NCBI RefSeq assembly: GCF_028609885.1
Contig: NZ_CP063195.1
Coordinates: forward strand, 372,001 to 436,000
Length of the DNA: 64,000 bases
Reading direction: 5' to 3'
Source: Corynebacterium jeikeium
Lineage (GTDB): Bacteria > Actinomycetota > Actinomycetes > Mycobacteriales > Mycobacteriaceae
In this document: positions 53,600-63,215 of the stretch, one piece after another
Position numbering within the stretch: position 1 is the stretch's first letter
Layout of the letters: each line of letters opens with the position of its first letter
Made by a program: the position numbers and the translations under genes
Notes under the pieces: model-generated
Told to the model about the DNA's origin: nothing
Database searches by the model: none
What the model saw: the letters and a program-made list of their open reading frames with translations, nothing else

Positions 53600-53635
53600 G
53601 TCGGCAAGGTCGGCAGGGCCGGCAGGGTCGGCAAT
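53600..53635. repeat. Four tandem copies of a 9-bp unit
   Basis: GTCGGCAAG, GTCGGCAGG, GCCGGCAGG, GTCGGCAAT in a row, in the short gap upstream of the lipase-like gene. Confidence 0.85.
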
Positions 53636-53699
53636 GCAAATGTAACGAGAGAGAAAGAAAAAAGGGAAGAAAGGGACTGACTTCTAAACCTTCAGGCCT

Positions 53700-54137
53700 T
53701 TAAACGGAAGGGATCTTCGCCTTGTCTACACCCTGAGCTTGCAGCGCTTGGCGAATCTTGGCGGCCGCCTCATCCATCTTCTCCGGATCCGTCTCGTCCA
53801 TACGCATCACGTTCTGCAGGCTGTAGCCGGACATGTCGGAAGCCGGGAAAATATGGATGTGGGCGTGTGGCACCTCAAATCCAGCGATCAGATAACCGGC
53901 GCGGGGGGCGTCAAAAACCTCGACAATGGCCTTGCCCACCAGCTGCGCGACCTCGTTACAGTGAGTCCACGTCGCCGCATCCAAATCAGTCCAGCGATCG
54001 ACCTCTTCGATAGGTACGACCAGCGTGTGGCCGTATGCCGCGGGTTCGATGGTCAGGAAGGCTGCCGCGGTTTCGTCGCGGTAGACGATGCGACCGGGGA
54101 TCTCGCCGTTCAGGATTTTCGTGAATACCGTAGCCAT
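53700..54137 (-). CDS. HIT-family nucleotide-binding protein
   Basis: A 145-aa hydrolase or nucleotidyltransferase of the histidine-triad family. The triad reads VPHAHIHIFPAS near residue 100; KILNGEIPGRIVYRDE near the start and AYGHTLVVPIEEVDRW are typical of HINT-like proteins. ATG 54137 has TAACAT at 7 nt. The upstream open frame overlaps the purD promoter and is rejected. It diverges from purD. Confidence 0.92.
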   Translation of the reverse strand: MATVFTKILNGEIPGRIVYRDETAAAFLTIEPAAYGHTLVVPIEEVDRWTDLDAATWTHCNEVAQLVGKAIVEVFDAPRAGYLIAGFEVPHAHIHIFPASDMSGYSLQNVMRMDETDPEKMDEAAAKIRQALQAQGVDKAKIPSV

Positions 54138-54144
54138 GCTGCCG

Positions 54145-54150
54145 ATGTTA
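54145..54150 (-). promoter_or_regulatory. Leaderless -10 box of the HIT gene
   Basis: TAACAT on the minus strand, 7 nt before ATG 54137. Confidence 0.5.
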
Positions 54151-54188
54151 GCGCGTTGAGCGTATCTGGTGGTGGGGGTTAGCTTCGC

Positions 54189-54194
54189 TAGACT
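54189..54194 (+). promoter_or_regulatory. Leaderless -10 box of purD
   Basis: TAGACT, 7 nt before ATG 54202. Confidence 0.55.
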
Positions 54195-54201
54195 GGGAGC
54201 C

Positions 54202-55458
54202 ATGCGCATTCTTGTTATCGGCAGCGGTGCCCGCGAGCACGCACTGGCTTATTCTCTGTCCCTGGATCCCTCCGTCGAACAGGTCCACGTTAGCCCGGGT
54301 AACGCCGGCATGACGGCCGTGGCCACCCTGCACCCGGACGGCGATCCGGTGGCTCTGGCCCGCGAGATCGAAGCAGACCTGGTTGTAATCGGCCCTGAGA
54401 TCCCGCTGGTCGCCGGAGTGGCCGACGAGCTGCGCGCGGCGGGCTTTGCCGTATTCGGTCCGTCGGCCGCCGCCGCACAGATCGAAGGTTCGAAGGCCTT
54501 TGCGAAGGACATTATGGCCAAGGCGCAGGTCCGTACCGCCGATGCCGTTTCTGTTCCTGTCGGGTCTAGCGATTCTTTTATTGACGCTACCCTAGACAAA
54601 TTCGGCCCAACTTACGTTGTCAAGGACGATGGCCTGGCTGGCGGCAAGGGTGTCGTGGTTACGGCCGATCGCGCGGAGGCTCTGGAGCACATCCACGCCG
54701 TTCACGCCGGCGGCAACCCAGTGCTGCTGGAAAGCTTCCTGGATGGCCCTGAGGTTTCCCTGTTCTGCCTGGTGGATGGCGAGACCGTGGTGCCGCTGCT
54801 ACCCGCACAGGATTTCAAGCGAGTGGGGGATAATGACGAAGGCCCGAACACCGGCGGCATGGGCGCCTACACCCCGCTGCCGTGGCTGCCGGAAGATGGC
54901 GTGCAGCGCATCGTGACCGAGGTTGTAGAGCCGGTGGCCAAGCAGATGGTCGCCGAGGGTGTGCCCTTCAACGGCCTGCTGTACGCAGGCCTGGCGTGGG
55001 GCAGCGAAGGTCCGGCCGTAGTGGAGTTCAACTGCCGTTTCGGTGATCCGGAGACCCAGCCCGTGCTGCGCCTGCTGAAGACCCCGCTGGGGGGAGTGCT
55101 GAATGCTGTGGCGACCGGCACCTTGGACCAGCTGCCGCCGTTGGAGTGGGAGGACGGCTACGCACTGACGGTCGTGCTGGCCGCCGAGAACTACCCGGCC
55201 AGCCCGGTCACCGGCAAGCCGATCACCGGTGCGGAGCCGGGCAACGAGTCTCGCGGCATTCTGGCCGCAGGGGTGGCAGAGCAGGACGGCCAGCTGGTGA
55301 GCGCCGGTGGCCGGGTGCTGAATGTCATCGGCACTGGCGCCACCCTGGCGGAGGCACGCAAGCAGGCCTATGAGACCCTGCAGGGCATCCAGCTGGAAGG
55401 TTCGCACTACCGCTCCGACATCGCTCTTCCCGCAGTTGAGGGGCGCATTTCCATCTAG
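54202..55458 (+). CDS. purD: Phosphoribosylamine-glycine ligase
   Basis: PurD catalyses step two of purine synthesis with ATP. The 418-aa ATP-grasp enzyme begins [16 protein letters not shown] and has [16 protein letters not shown], the signature [10 protein letters not shown], and [19 protein letters not shown] 54202 follows a TAGACT box at 7 nt. purB and purC lie downstream with the potassium transporter genes in between. Confidence 0.96.
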   Translation: MRILVIGSGAREHALAYSLSLDPSVEQVHVSPGNAGMTAVATLHPDGDPVALAREIEADLVVIGPEIPLVAGVADELRAAGFAVFGPSAAAAQIEGSKAFAKDIMAKAQVRTADAVSVPVGSSDSFIDATLDKFGPTYVVKDDGLAGGKGVVVTADRAEALEHIHAVHAGGNPVLLESFLDGPEVSLFCLVDGETVVPLLPAQDFKRVGDNDEGPNTGGMGAYTPLPWLPEDGVQRIVTEVVEPVAKQMVAEGVPFNGLLYAGLAWGSEGPAVVEFNCRFGDPETQPVLRLLKTPLGGVLNAVATGTLDQLPPLEWEDGYALTVVLAAENYPASPVTGKPITGAEPGNESRGILAAGVAEQDGQLVSAGGRVLNVIGTGATLAEARKQAYETLQGIQLEGSHYRSDIALPAVEGRISI

Positions 55459-55530
55459 CGCCCGAACGCTGTTTTGGCAGCATTTGGGTGTAAAGATTGC
55501 ATAAGGGTTTCGCGCCTGGGGCAATAGGTT

Positions 55531-55536
55531 TAATGT
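55531..55536 (+). promoter_or_regulatory. Leaderless -10 box of the potassium transporter operon
   Basis: TAATGT, 8 nt before GTG 55545. Confidence 0.4.
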
Positions 55537-55544
55537 AACCATTT

Positions 55545-56909
55545 GTGATTGCACAACCAGGCGAACGTCGCCAGCGGAGCTGGCAAGGTTTCAGCCCCGC
55601 GCAGCTGGTCTCTGTGAGTTTCCTGCTGCTTATCCTCGCAGGCACAGCGCTATTGCTGTTGCCCGTATCCCGCAGTGGGCCGGAGAGCCCGGAGTTCACC
55701 ACCGCCCTGTTCACCGCCACCTCGGCCACCTGCCTGACCGGCCTCACCGTCGTGGATACCGCGACCTACTGGTCCCATTTCGGGCAGGTCATAATCATGC
55801 TGCTGATTCAGGTCGGTGGCCTCGGCATCATGACGCTCGCCACGGTGGTGAGTTACGTTTTGGCCGGACAGATGGGCGTCAAAGGCCGCCTGCGCGCCGC
55901 CGCGGAACAACGCGGAAGGGACCTGGGCGAAATCCGCACCGTCATCCTCGGCACCATCGGCTTTTCCCTGGGAATCGAACTGGTGATAGCTGTTGTGCTG
56001 ACCCTGCGCTTCGCTTTCGGCTACGGCTATAGCTTCTTTCCCGCGGTATGGGAGGGTGTCTTTCACGCGATCTCCGCGTTCAACAACGCAGGCTTCGGCC
56101 TGCGCTCCGACAACCTAGTTCCCTACGTCAACGACGCTGGCATTATCCTGCCCATCGCCGCAGGCATCGTCATCGGTGGTCTGGGCTTCCCCGTGCTGCT
56201 GGAACTGCGGGCGCGGCGGCGCTCGAAGGTGAAGCGTCCACCGTCGCTGACCTTGATCTTCACTCTCGCTGGTACCGCGATTCTGCTGGTAGTAGGTACT
56301 GTCGGCTTCGCCTTGATGGAGTGGACCGGCGCCCTGCGTGGCCTCACGCCGCTTTCGGCGCTGCAGGCGGCGTTCTTCCACTCCGTCTCCTCTCGTACGG
56401 CCGGCTTTAACTCGGTGGACCTGACGGAACTGCACCCGTCCTCGCTGATGCTGACGGACTTCCTGATGTTTATCGGCGGCGGTTCGGGCGGCACTGCGGG
56501 TGGCGTAAAGGTGACGACCGCCGCAGTGTTGGTGGCGGTGTTGATCGCCGAGGTACGGGGCGACGAGCAGCTCCTGGTCGCCGGGCGGCGCATTCCGGGG
56601 CGCATCGTCCGCCAGGCGATGGCGGTGTTCATGATGGCCTTCCTGCTGGTCGGCGGATCAATTATGGCGCTGCAGCTTTTGTTGCCGCAGTACGATTCCC
56701 AGCAGATCACCTTCGAAACCGTTTCCGCTTTCGCCACCGTGGGATTGACCACGGGCATTACCCCTGAGCTGCCGGACTTTGCCCGCATATGGCTGGTCGT
56801 ACTTATGTACCTTGGCCGCATTGGCCCCATCACCGTGGTGGCAGCCCTGGCCGCTCGTACTAATCAGCGCCTATATTCCTACCCAGTAGAAAGGCCGTTC
56901 ATTGGCTAA
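55545..56909 (+). CDS. Trk/Ktr potassium uptake membrane subunit (KtrB-like)
   Basis: A 454-aa K+ channel-like transporter. The four pore repeats show as ATSATCLTGLTVVD, SAFNNAGFGLR, SSRTAGFNSVDL and SAFATVGLTTGI, each with the selectivity Gly; membrane helices surround each. GTG 55545 is the start. It overlaps the regulatory subunit gene by 8 bp. Together they take up potassium, with gating by NAD(H) or ATP binding to the partner. Confidence 0.93.
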   Translation: MIAQPGERRQRSWQGFSPAQLVSVSFLLLILAGTALLLLPVSRSGPESPEFTTALFTATSATCLTGLTVVDTATYWSHFGQVIIMLLIQVGGLGIMTLATVVSYVLAGQMGVKGRLRAAAEQRGRDLGEIRTVILGTIGFSLGIELVIAVVLTLRFAFGYGYSFFPAVWEGVFHAISAFNNAGFGLRSDNLVPYVNDAGIILPIAAGIVIGGLGFPVLLELRARRRSKVKRPPSLTLIFTLAGTAILLVVGTVGFALMEWTGALRGLTPLSALQAAFFHSVSSRTAGFNSVDLTELHPSSLMLTDFLMFIGGGSGGTAGGVKVTTAAVLVAVLIAEVRGDEQLLVAGRRIPGRIVRQAMAVFMMAFLLVGGSIMALQLLLPQYDSQQITFETVSAFATVGLTTGITPELPDFARIWLVVLMYLGRIGPITVVAALAARTNQRLYSYPVERPFIG

Positions 56910-57561
56910 ATTCTTATCTCGCCCGACCAACCCTCCCGTCGTCATCATCGGTCTGGGCCGCTTCGGCATGGCCCTTGGTGAAGAACTCGTGCAGTCCGGT
57001 GTGGAGGTGTTGGGTATCGACGTGGACGAAGCGGTAGTGACAAAGGCCGCTCCACTGTTGACGCACGCGGTCATCGCCGAGACCACCGACCAGGATGCGT
57101 TGCGCCAGCTCGGGGTGCAGGACGCCCACCGCGTTGTAATCGGCATCGGTTCAGACATGGGGGCGTCACTACTTACAGCTTCCGCCGTGATGGACCTCGG
57201 GGTGCCTAACGTCTGGGCGAAGGCAGACAACCAGCAACATGCGAAGATCCTGACGCAGATCGGTGTGCACCACGTGGTGAGGCCCGAAAGAGATACCGGG
57301 CGGCGTGTGGCACACCTCATCGCAGGCCACGTGCAGGAATACATTGAGTTCGACCGCGATTTTGCGATGGCTAAGCTGGCACCCCCGCTACACATGCACG
57401 GCCGCAAGGTGGAGGAGACTCCGCAGGGGATCGCCATCGTCGCTGTGCGTTCGGCAGATGGGCATTTTTCTACGCCGCCTGCGGGATATGTGATCCGCTC
57501 CGGTGACTTGGTGATTGCCGCGGGGCGCATTAAGGACCTGGATAAGTTCGCAGATTCCTAA
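56902..57561 (+). CDS. Trk/Ktr potassium uptake regulatory subunit (KtrA-like)
   Basis: A 219-aa RCK protein on the cytoplasmic face. The Rossmann motif is VVIIGLGRFGMALGEEL with Asp at the end of strand two (VLGIDVDE), followed by an RCK-C domain (GYVIRSGDLVIAAG near the end). It starts at TTG 56902 inside the end of the channel gene. Confidence 0.93.
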   Translation: MAKFLSRPTNPPVVIIGLGRFGMALGEELVQSGVEVLGIDVDEAVVTKAAPLLTHAVIAETTDQDALRQLGVQDAHRVVIGIGSDMGASLLTASAVMDLGVPNVWAKADNQQHAKILTQIGVHHVVRPERDTGRRVAHLIAGHVQEYIEFDRDFAMAKLAPPLHMHGRKVEETPQGIAIVAVRSADGHFSTPPAGYVIRSGDLVIAAGRIKDLDKFADS

Positions 57562-57577
57562 AAGTCAGCGGGACGCA

Positions 57578-57583
57578 TAAACT
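57578..57583 (+). promoter_or_regulatory. Leaderless -10 box of purB
   Basis: TAAACT, 7 nt before GTG 57591. Confidence 0.5.
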
Positions 57584-57590
57584 CAGGGAC

Positions 57591-59021
57591 GTGCCTGCTA
57601 AGAAAAATATTTCCAACGTCCTTGCCAACCGTTACGCCTCTCCGGAGATGACTGCCATTTGGTCTCCGGAGGACAAGATCATCATGGAGCGCAAGCTCTG
57701 GATCTCTGTGATGAAGGCCCAAGCCGACCTCGGGGTAGATGTCCCGGCCGAGGCTATCGAGGCCTATGAAAAGGTCATCGACAACGTAGACCTAGCTTCC
57801 ATTGCCGAGCGCGAGAAGGTCACCCGCCACGACGTTAAGGCCCGCATTGAGGAATTCAACGCGCTGGCCGGCCAGGAGCACATCCACAAGGGCATGACCT
57901 CCCGCGACTTGACTGAGAATGTGGAGCAGCTGCAGATCTTTAGTTCCCTGCAGTTGGCCCGCGACAAGGCTGTCGCCGTGCTCGCGCGCATTGGCCGCCG
58001 TGCGGCGGAGAACCAGTCGCTGGTGATGGCCGGACGCTCGCACAATGTGGCTGCCCAGGCCACGACGCTGGGCAAGCGCTTCGCCTCCGCGGCCGATGAG
58101 CTGCTGGTGGGGCTCGAGCGCATTGAAGACCTGCTGAGCCGCTACCCGCTGCGTGGCATTAAGGGGCCGATGGGAACCAGCCAGGACATGCTGGACCTGG
58201 TGGGCGGCGACGAGTCCAAGCTGGCGACACTGGAAAGCACCATCGCCGAGAACCTGGGCTTCTCCCGCGTTTTCGACTCCGTCGGTCAGGTTTACCCGCG
58301 CAGCCTGGACATGGACGCGCTGAGCGCCCTGGCGCAGATCGGCGCCGCCCTGTCCTCGCTGTCGATGACGATTCGCCTGATGGCGGGCAACGAGACAGTC
58401 ACGGAGGGCTTCAAGGAGGGGCAGGTCGGTTCCTCCGCCATGCCGCACAAGATGAATGCCCGCTCCTGCGAGCGCGTGGGTGGCATGCAGGTGCTGCTGC
58501 GCGGCTACCTGACCATGGCCACCGACCTGGCCGGTGCGCAGTGGAACGAGGGCGACGTGTTCTGCTCTGTGGTTCGTCGCGTTGCCCTTCCAGACGCCTT
58601 CTTCACCTTCGACGGTATGTGTGAGACCTTCCTGACCGTCCTGGACGAGTTCGGAGTCTTCCCGGCGATGATCGACCGCGAGCTCGAGCGCTACCTGCCG
58701 TTCCTGGCCACCACGCGCATCCTGATGGCAGCCGTGCGCGCCGGGGTAGGCCGCGAGACGGCCCACGAGTTGATCAAGGAGCACGCCGTGGCGGTGGCGC
58801 TGAACATGCGCGAGAACGGTGGCGACCAGGATCTGGTGCAGCGCCTCGCCGGAGACGACCGCTTCCCGCTGGACGAGTCGCAGCTGGAGGAGGCACTGGC
58901 GGACCGCCACGCGTTCATTGGCGCGGCCGAATCTCAGGTTTCCCGCGTGCTTGCGCGCATCGAGGAAGTTAAGAACCGCCACCCGGAGGCCGCAACGTAC
59001 ACCCCGGGCGAGATTCTGTAG
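57591..59021 (+). CDS. purB: Adenylosuccinate lyase
   Basis: PurB cleaves SAICAR and adenylosuccinate in purine synthesis. The 476-aa protein has the signature GSSAMPHKMNARSCERV with the catalytic Ser loop, plus KGMTSRDLTENVEQLQ and AGRSHNVAAQATTLG. GTG 57591 follows TAAACT at 7 nt. purC follows after about 110 bp with its own -10 box. Confidence 0.96.
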   Translation: MPAKKNISNVLANRYASPEMTAIWSPEDKIIMERKLWISVMKAQADLGVDVPAEAIEAYEKVIDNVDLASIAEREKVTRHDVKARIEEFNALAGQEHIHKGMTSRDLTENVEQLQIFSSLQLARDKAVAVLARIGRRAAENQSLVMAGRSHNVAAQATTLGKRFASAADELLVGLERIEDLLSRYPLRGIKGPMGTSQDMLDLVGGDESKLATLESTIAENLGFSRVFDSVGQVYPRSLDMDALSALAQIGAALSSLSMTIRLMAGNETVTEGFKEGQVGSSAMPHKMNARSCERVGGMQVLLRGYLTMATDLAGAQWNEGDVFCSVVRRVALPDAFFTFDGMCETFLTVLDEFGVFPAMIDRELERYLPFLATTRILMAAVRAGVGRETAHELIKEHAVAVALNMRENGGDQDLVQRLAGDDRFPLDESQLEEALADRHAFIGAAESQVSRVLARIEEVKNRHPEAATYTPGEIL

Positions 59022-59118
59022 CTGTGTACTGGCGCAGCTACCAGTGCTCTTTTAGCTGCGCAAACGCCGAAGTTTCGCACTGTTCCGGCCACAAATAGTC
59101 AAATGCCTGGCACAGGGC

Positions 59119-59124
59119 TACACT
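59119..59124 (+). promoter_or_regulatory. Leaderless -10 box of purC
   Basis: TACACT, 8 nt before ATG 59133. Confidence 0.5.
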
Positions 59125-59132
59125 GTCTACTC

Positions 59133-60026
<894 letters not shown>

Positions 60027-60107
60027 GGGGGTGTCCCTATGTTTTTGTCAAGCGTTAGGCCGATGTTGACGAGAACAGTCTTGGGAGTAGGTTCTTAGGC
60101 GTGCCTA

Positions 60108-60137
60108 GGAGCCGACCAGCGTGTGCTGGTCGGCTCC
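60108..60137 (-). terminator. RE hairpin of IS110 element A
   Basis: GGAGCCGACCAGC and its exact complement (60125-60137) form a 13-bp stem with a GTGT loop, 12 bp after the transposase stop. A related stem stands at the same place in element B. It may be a terminator or an RE structure. Confidence 0.6.
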
Positions 60138-60148
60138 GTCTTTGGGCT

Positions 60149-61360
60149 TTATGCGGCGACGGGGCGTGGCGGGATCTCGCGGAAGAACTCCTTGTTTTTC
60201 AGCATCGCGTAGATGACATTGCATCGGCGTCGTGCCAGGCAGATGACTGCTGCGTTGTGGCGTTTTCCTTCAGCGCGTTTGCGTTCGTAATACCGCCGTG
60301 ACGGTTCGTGGCTGCGGATAACCGCGAATGCGGAGTAGAACAAGGCATTTTTCAGTCGTTTATTGCCTGACCGTGCTGGGAACTCACCTCTGATCGACGA
60401 ACCTGATCGTCTAGTGACGGGCGCTATTCCAGCATAAGCAGCTAAGTGGCCAGCACTATCGAAGTCGGAGCCATCACCGATCGCAAGAAGGATCTGCGCT
60501 GCGGTCTTGATGCCGACTCCGGGCATACTCATCAAGACCTCACAAAGAGGGAAATCAGCGAGCATCTCTTCAACCTGTTCAGCGATGGTGTTTCGTTGCT
60601 CTTTGAGGGCCTTGATGTTTGCAGCCAGTTGAGGAATTACTAACTCGGCGGCATCGCTTCCAGGCACGGTGACTGATTGAGCTTTCAGTGCTGCAAAAAT
60701 GTCGTCTACCAGCGGGGTGGGGTCTTTACGTGTGTGCTTGATCATCCAGTTCAACACTCGTTGGTATCCGGCTCTTTTTAGCCCCTGCGGTCCCTTGTAA
60801 TGAATCAATAAATCCAGGATCGGCGTGCGAGTCAGGGTGCTACCAGCAAAAACTCGTTCCAGGCTGGGATAGATCTGGGTGAGGATACTGCGAAGTCGAT
60901 TGACAGTGCGAGTGCAATCGCGGGCGATGTCATCATCGAAGCCGGACAGCATCTTTAGGGCGGAAAGTACCTCATCATTGCGGTCGACGGCACGTAGCGT
61001 GTGGGGCATTGTGCGGGCGGTGTCAGCGATGATGAATGCGTCGCGTTTGTCTGTTTTTGCACGCCCCGGATAGAGATCTGCAGCTTTGCGCATCGCAAGA
61101 CCTGGCAGGTATCCGACTTCGCAACCGCAGTCCCGGGCTACAGCAATTGGTAGTGCGCCGATGGTGTTGGGTTGGTCGACGATCACGAGCACGGTGCCAA
61201 GCTCCTGAAGCTGGTGAAAAACGCCTGCTAGTTCGGATTCGAGTTGGGGCAACGGTTTGTCGAAGACCTTGTTGCCATCACGGTCTAGGGCGCAGGCGTG
61301 GTGTTCAGATTTGCCGACGTCTAGGCCGAGGAATATGTCGATGGAATGCTCCGGAGACAT
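60149..61360 (-). CDS. IS110-family transposase (element A)
   Basis: A 403-aa recombinase. The N-terminal RuvC-like DEDD domain has IFLGLDVGKSEHHAC, VLVIVDQPNTIGALP and KTDKRDAFIIADTAR; the C-terminal domain has MPGVGIKTAAQILLAIGDGS, AYAGIAPVTRRSGSSIRGE with the conserved Ser, and GNKRLKNALFYSAFAVIR. The gene is intact. AGGAG lies before ATG 61360. It shares the domain plan of element B's protein, but the sequences clearly differ. Confidence 0.95.
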   Translation of the reverse strand: MSPEHSIDIFLGLDVGKSEHHACALDRDGNKVFDKPLPQLESELAGVFHQLQELGTVLVIVDQPNTIGALPIAVARDCGCEVGYLPGLAMRKAADLYPGRAKTDKRDAFIIADTARTMPHTLRAVDRNDEVLSALKMLSGFDDDIARDCTRTVNRLRSILTQIYPSLERVFAGSTLTRTPILDLLIHYKGPQGLKRAGYQRVLNWMIKHTRKDPTPLVDDIFAALKAQSVTVPGSDAAELVIPQLAANIKALKEQRNTIAEQVEEMLADFPLCEVLMSMPGVGIKTAAQILLAIGDGSDFDSAGHLAAYAGIAPVTRRSGSSIRGEFPARSGNKRLKNALFYSAFAVIRSHEPSRRYYERKRAEGKRHNAAVICLARRRCNVIYAMLKNKEFFREIPPRPVAA

Positions 61361-61439
61361 GATGAGCTCCTAGAAAACGAGATGGGTATGGCGTTGATCC
61401 AGTCGCTGGCGTCATGACCTTCGTTGCAAGCACCCACGT

Positions 61440-61600
61440 TACAAAGAGACCTAGTTTGAAACTGGCCGTGTCCCTATCAGCTGTCATCGAAAGTCCTGGC
61501 ACCCGGCGGCAACACCCCCCGGATTATGGAAACTACAGGGCAAGTAAGCCATACCGGGACCAGCGACTATCCCCATTATCAGGGACACTCACAAGGTAAC
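61440..61600 (-). ncRNA. Candidate bridge RNA of element A
   Basis: IS110 elements carry a guide RNA in the non-coding end upstream of the transposase gene. Here that end has two blocks shared with element B (61505-61527 and 61546-61569). It also has GTGTCCCTAT (61468-61477), identical to the element's RE (60031-60040), so the minus-strand RNA could pair there. A further AGGGACAC is at 61581-61588. Ends are not known. Confidence 0.5.
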
Positions 61601-61700
61601 GGGTGTTCCTATATAGGTTGTCAACCTAGCGGGTGGAGAAATTGGGGGCGGATTCTCTCTGCGGGGTTGTTTGGTCGTGTTGTTTTCGGGCATGGCTGCT

Positions 61701-61728
61701 AGCCGACTGGGATTTTACCCGGTCGGCT
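61701..61728 (-). terminator. RE hairpin of IS110 element B
   Basis: AGCCGACTGGG pairs with CCCGGTCGGCT over a 6-nt loop, with one G-T pair, 18 bp after the transposase stop. It shares the AGCCGAC stem with element A. Confidence 0.55.
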
Positions 61729-61745
61729 ATCTTTACTCTTAGTGT

Positions 61746-62954
61746 CTAGGCTGCTAGGTCTTCCTGTGATGGTGCGGGATCGTGGTAGTGCTCGTGGTTG
61801 CGCATCATGGCGTAGAGGACGTTGAGTCGTCTGCGGGCTAGTGCTACTACTGCGGCGTTGTGTCTTTTGCCTTCACGGCGCTTTCGTTCATAGAATTGCC
61901 GGGAACGCTCGTGGAATCTGATGGATGCAAAAGATGATTGCCATAGGGCGTTCTTTAATTTTTTATTGCCGGCTCGGTTCAGTGAGTTCGACATGATCGA
62001 GGTCCCGGACTGGTTTGTCCGAGGTGATAAGCCAGCGTAAGAGGCTAGGTGCCCAGCTGTCGGGAAGTCGGTCATGTCGCCCGCGGTCATGAGAATTTGT
62101 GCTGCCGTCTTTGGTCCGATTCCTGGCATGGATAGCAGGATTTGAGTGTGGGGGATGTCGTTGATGAGCTCGATGACTTCCTGCTCGATTTGTGTGCGGT
62201 GCTCGAGCTTTAAAAGCGCGTCCTTCGCCGACATTGCTACGCCCATTTCGGCATAGTGTGCACCAGCAATGGCAACTGTTTGCTCAGAGATGGCAGCGAA
62301 AATGGCATCGAGGACAGGTTCAGGATTGCGTGCCTTATAGCGTCGAGCGAAGGCAGTTGCCTTGGCCTTTCCGAGGCGTTTTATCTTGGTCGGTCCGCCG
62401 TAGCGTGCAAGTAGGTGCAGAACCCACTTGCGGTGAATTATCTGACCGCGAAGGGCCTGTTCGAATTGCGGGTAGCAGCCTACTAGTGCACTTCGAATCT
62501 GATTGATGAGCCTGGTGTAGGAGCGCGCTAAATCTTCGTCGATACCGTTGAGGACCTTCAACTGGAGGAAGGCTTCTTCGACGCGGTCGACGCTGCGGAG
62601 GGATTCCGGAAGGTTCTTTGCAGCGTGGGCGATGATATAGGCGTCCCGGATATCAGTTTTGGCATTGCCAGCGTGGATGCGCGAGAGTTGACGCATAGCC
62701 AAACCGGGAAGGTAGCGCACGTCGATCCCGAGTTCTTGAGCAACCGCGACAGTTAGTCGACCAATGTTATTGGGCTGGTCCACGACGACAAGGACCTTGT
62801 GGTCGTGTGCGCTGAACGCTGAAAACAGTGCGCGCAGGGATTTTTCGTTTTGGTTGATGCGCTTAGATAGCACATGGGTGCCGTCGATATCTAAGACGCA
62901 AGCGTGGTGAAAGTATTTACCGACGTCCATGCCGATGACATAGTCGTAGGTCAT
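61746..62954 (-). CDS. IS110-family transposase (element B)
   Basis: A 402-aa recombinase, intact. DEDD pieces: YVIGMDVGKYFHHACVLDID, VLVVVDQPNNIGRLT, KTDIRDAYIIAHAAKN. C-terminal pieces: MPGIGPKTAAQILMTAGDMT, YAGLSPRTNQSGTSIMS with the Ser, and GNKKLKNALWQSSFASIRFH. AGGAGG lies before ATG 62954. The protein is similar in plan to that of element A yet diverged, so the pair is not a recent duplication. Confidence 0.95.
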   Translation of the reverse strand: MTYDYVIGMDVGKYFHHACVLDIDGTHVLSKRINQNEKSLRALFSAFSAHDHKVLVVVDQPNNIGRLTVAVAQELGIDVRYLPGLAMRQLSRIHAGNAKTDIRDAYIIAHAAKNLPESLRSVDRVEEAFLQLKVLNGIDEDLARSYTRLINQIRSALVGCYPQFEQALRGQIIHRKWVLHLLARYGGPTKIKRLGKAKATAFARRYKARNPEPVLDAIFAAISEQTVAIAGAHYAEMGVAMSAKDALLKLEHRTQIEQEVIELINDIPHTQILLSMPGIGPKTAAQILMTAGDMTDFPTAGHLASYAGLSPRTNQSGTSIMSNSLNRAGNKKLKNALWQSSFASIRFHERSRQFYERKRREGKRHNAAVVALARRRLNVLYAMMRNHEHYHDPAPSQEDLAA

Positions 62955-63049
62955 GCCAGACCTCCTAGCGAATTGAATGAGTATGGGACTTATTTCATCG
63001 CTGGTGGTCGGACATACTTCACGCTGGCATCCACATTACTTTGAGACCT

Positions 63050-63215
63050 CGCACATTCTGTGCGGGTCAGGTTCCTATTAGCAGTCTGGAGTATGCCACT
63101 GCCTTCGGCGGCATCACCCCCCGGATCATTTTCAGACAGGGACGAAAACAAGCCATACCGAAGCCAGCGACTAGTTCCACTGCCCCAAGGCAGAAGGAAC
63201 GCAGACAAACATAAC
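63050..63215 (-). ncRNA. Candidate bridge RNA of element B
   Basis: This LE segment holds the same two conserved blocks (63107-63129 and 63150-63173). GGTTCCTAT (63070-63078) matches the element's own RE at GTTCCTAT (61605-61612), carrying T where element A has C in both places. A strong hairpin (GTTCC-a-CTGCC-ccaa-GGCAG-aa-GGAAC, 63174-63200) is seen. Ends are not known. Confidence 0.45.

Larger units (their letters stand above)
60031..61602 (-). mobile_element. IS110-family element A (ends inferred)
   Basis: Holds the transposase gene 60149-61360 on the minus strand. The right end (RE) is placed at 60031, where GTGTCCCTAT begins; the matching RE of element B begins at 61603 (GTGTTCCTAT ... 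TTGTCAA in both). The left end (LE) holds 240 bp of non-coding DNA before the transposase start. No inverted repeats or target duplication, as expected for this family. The ends are estimates to a few bases. Confidence 0.65.

Noticed and set aside
53600..53635. Possible CRISPR-like array
   Set aside because: Units are only 9 bp with no spacers. No CRISPR array or cas gene was seen anywhere in the window.
60149..62954. Recent duplication of one IS element
   Set aside because: The two transposases differ in many residues across their length, so they are separate lineages.
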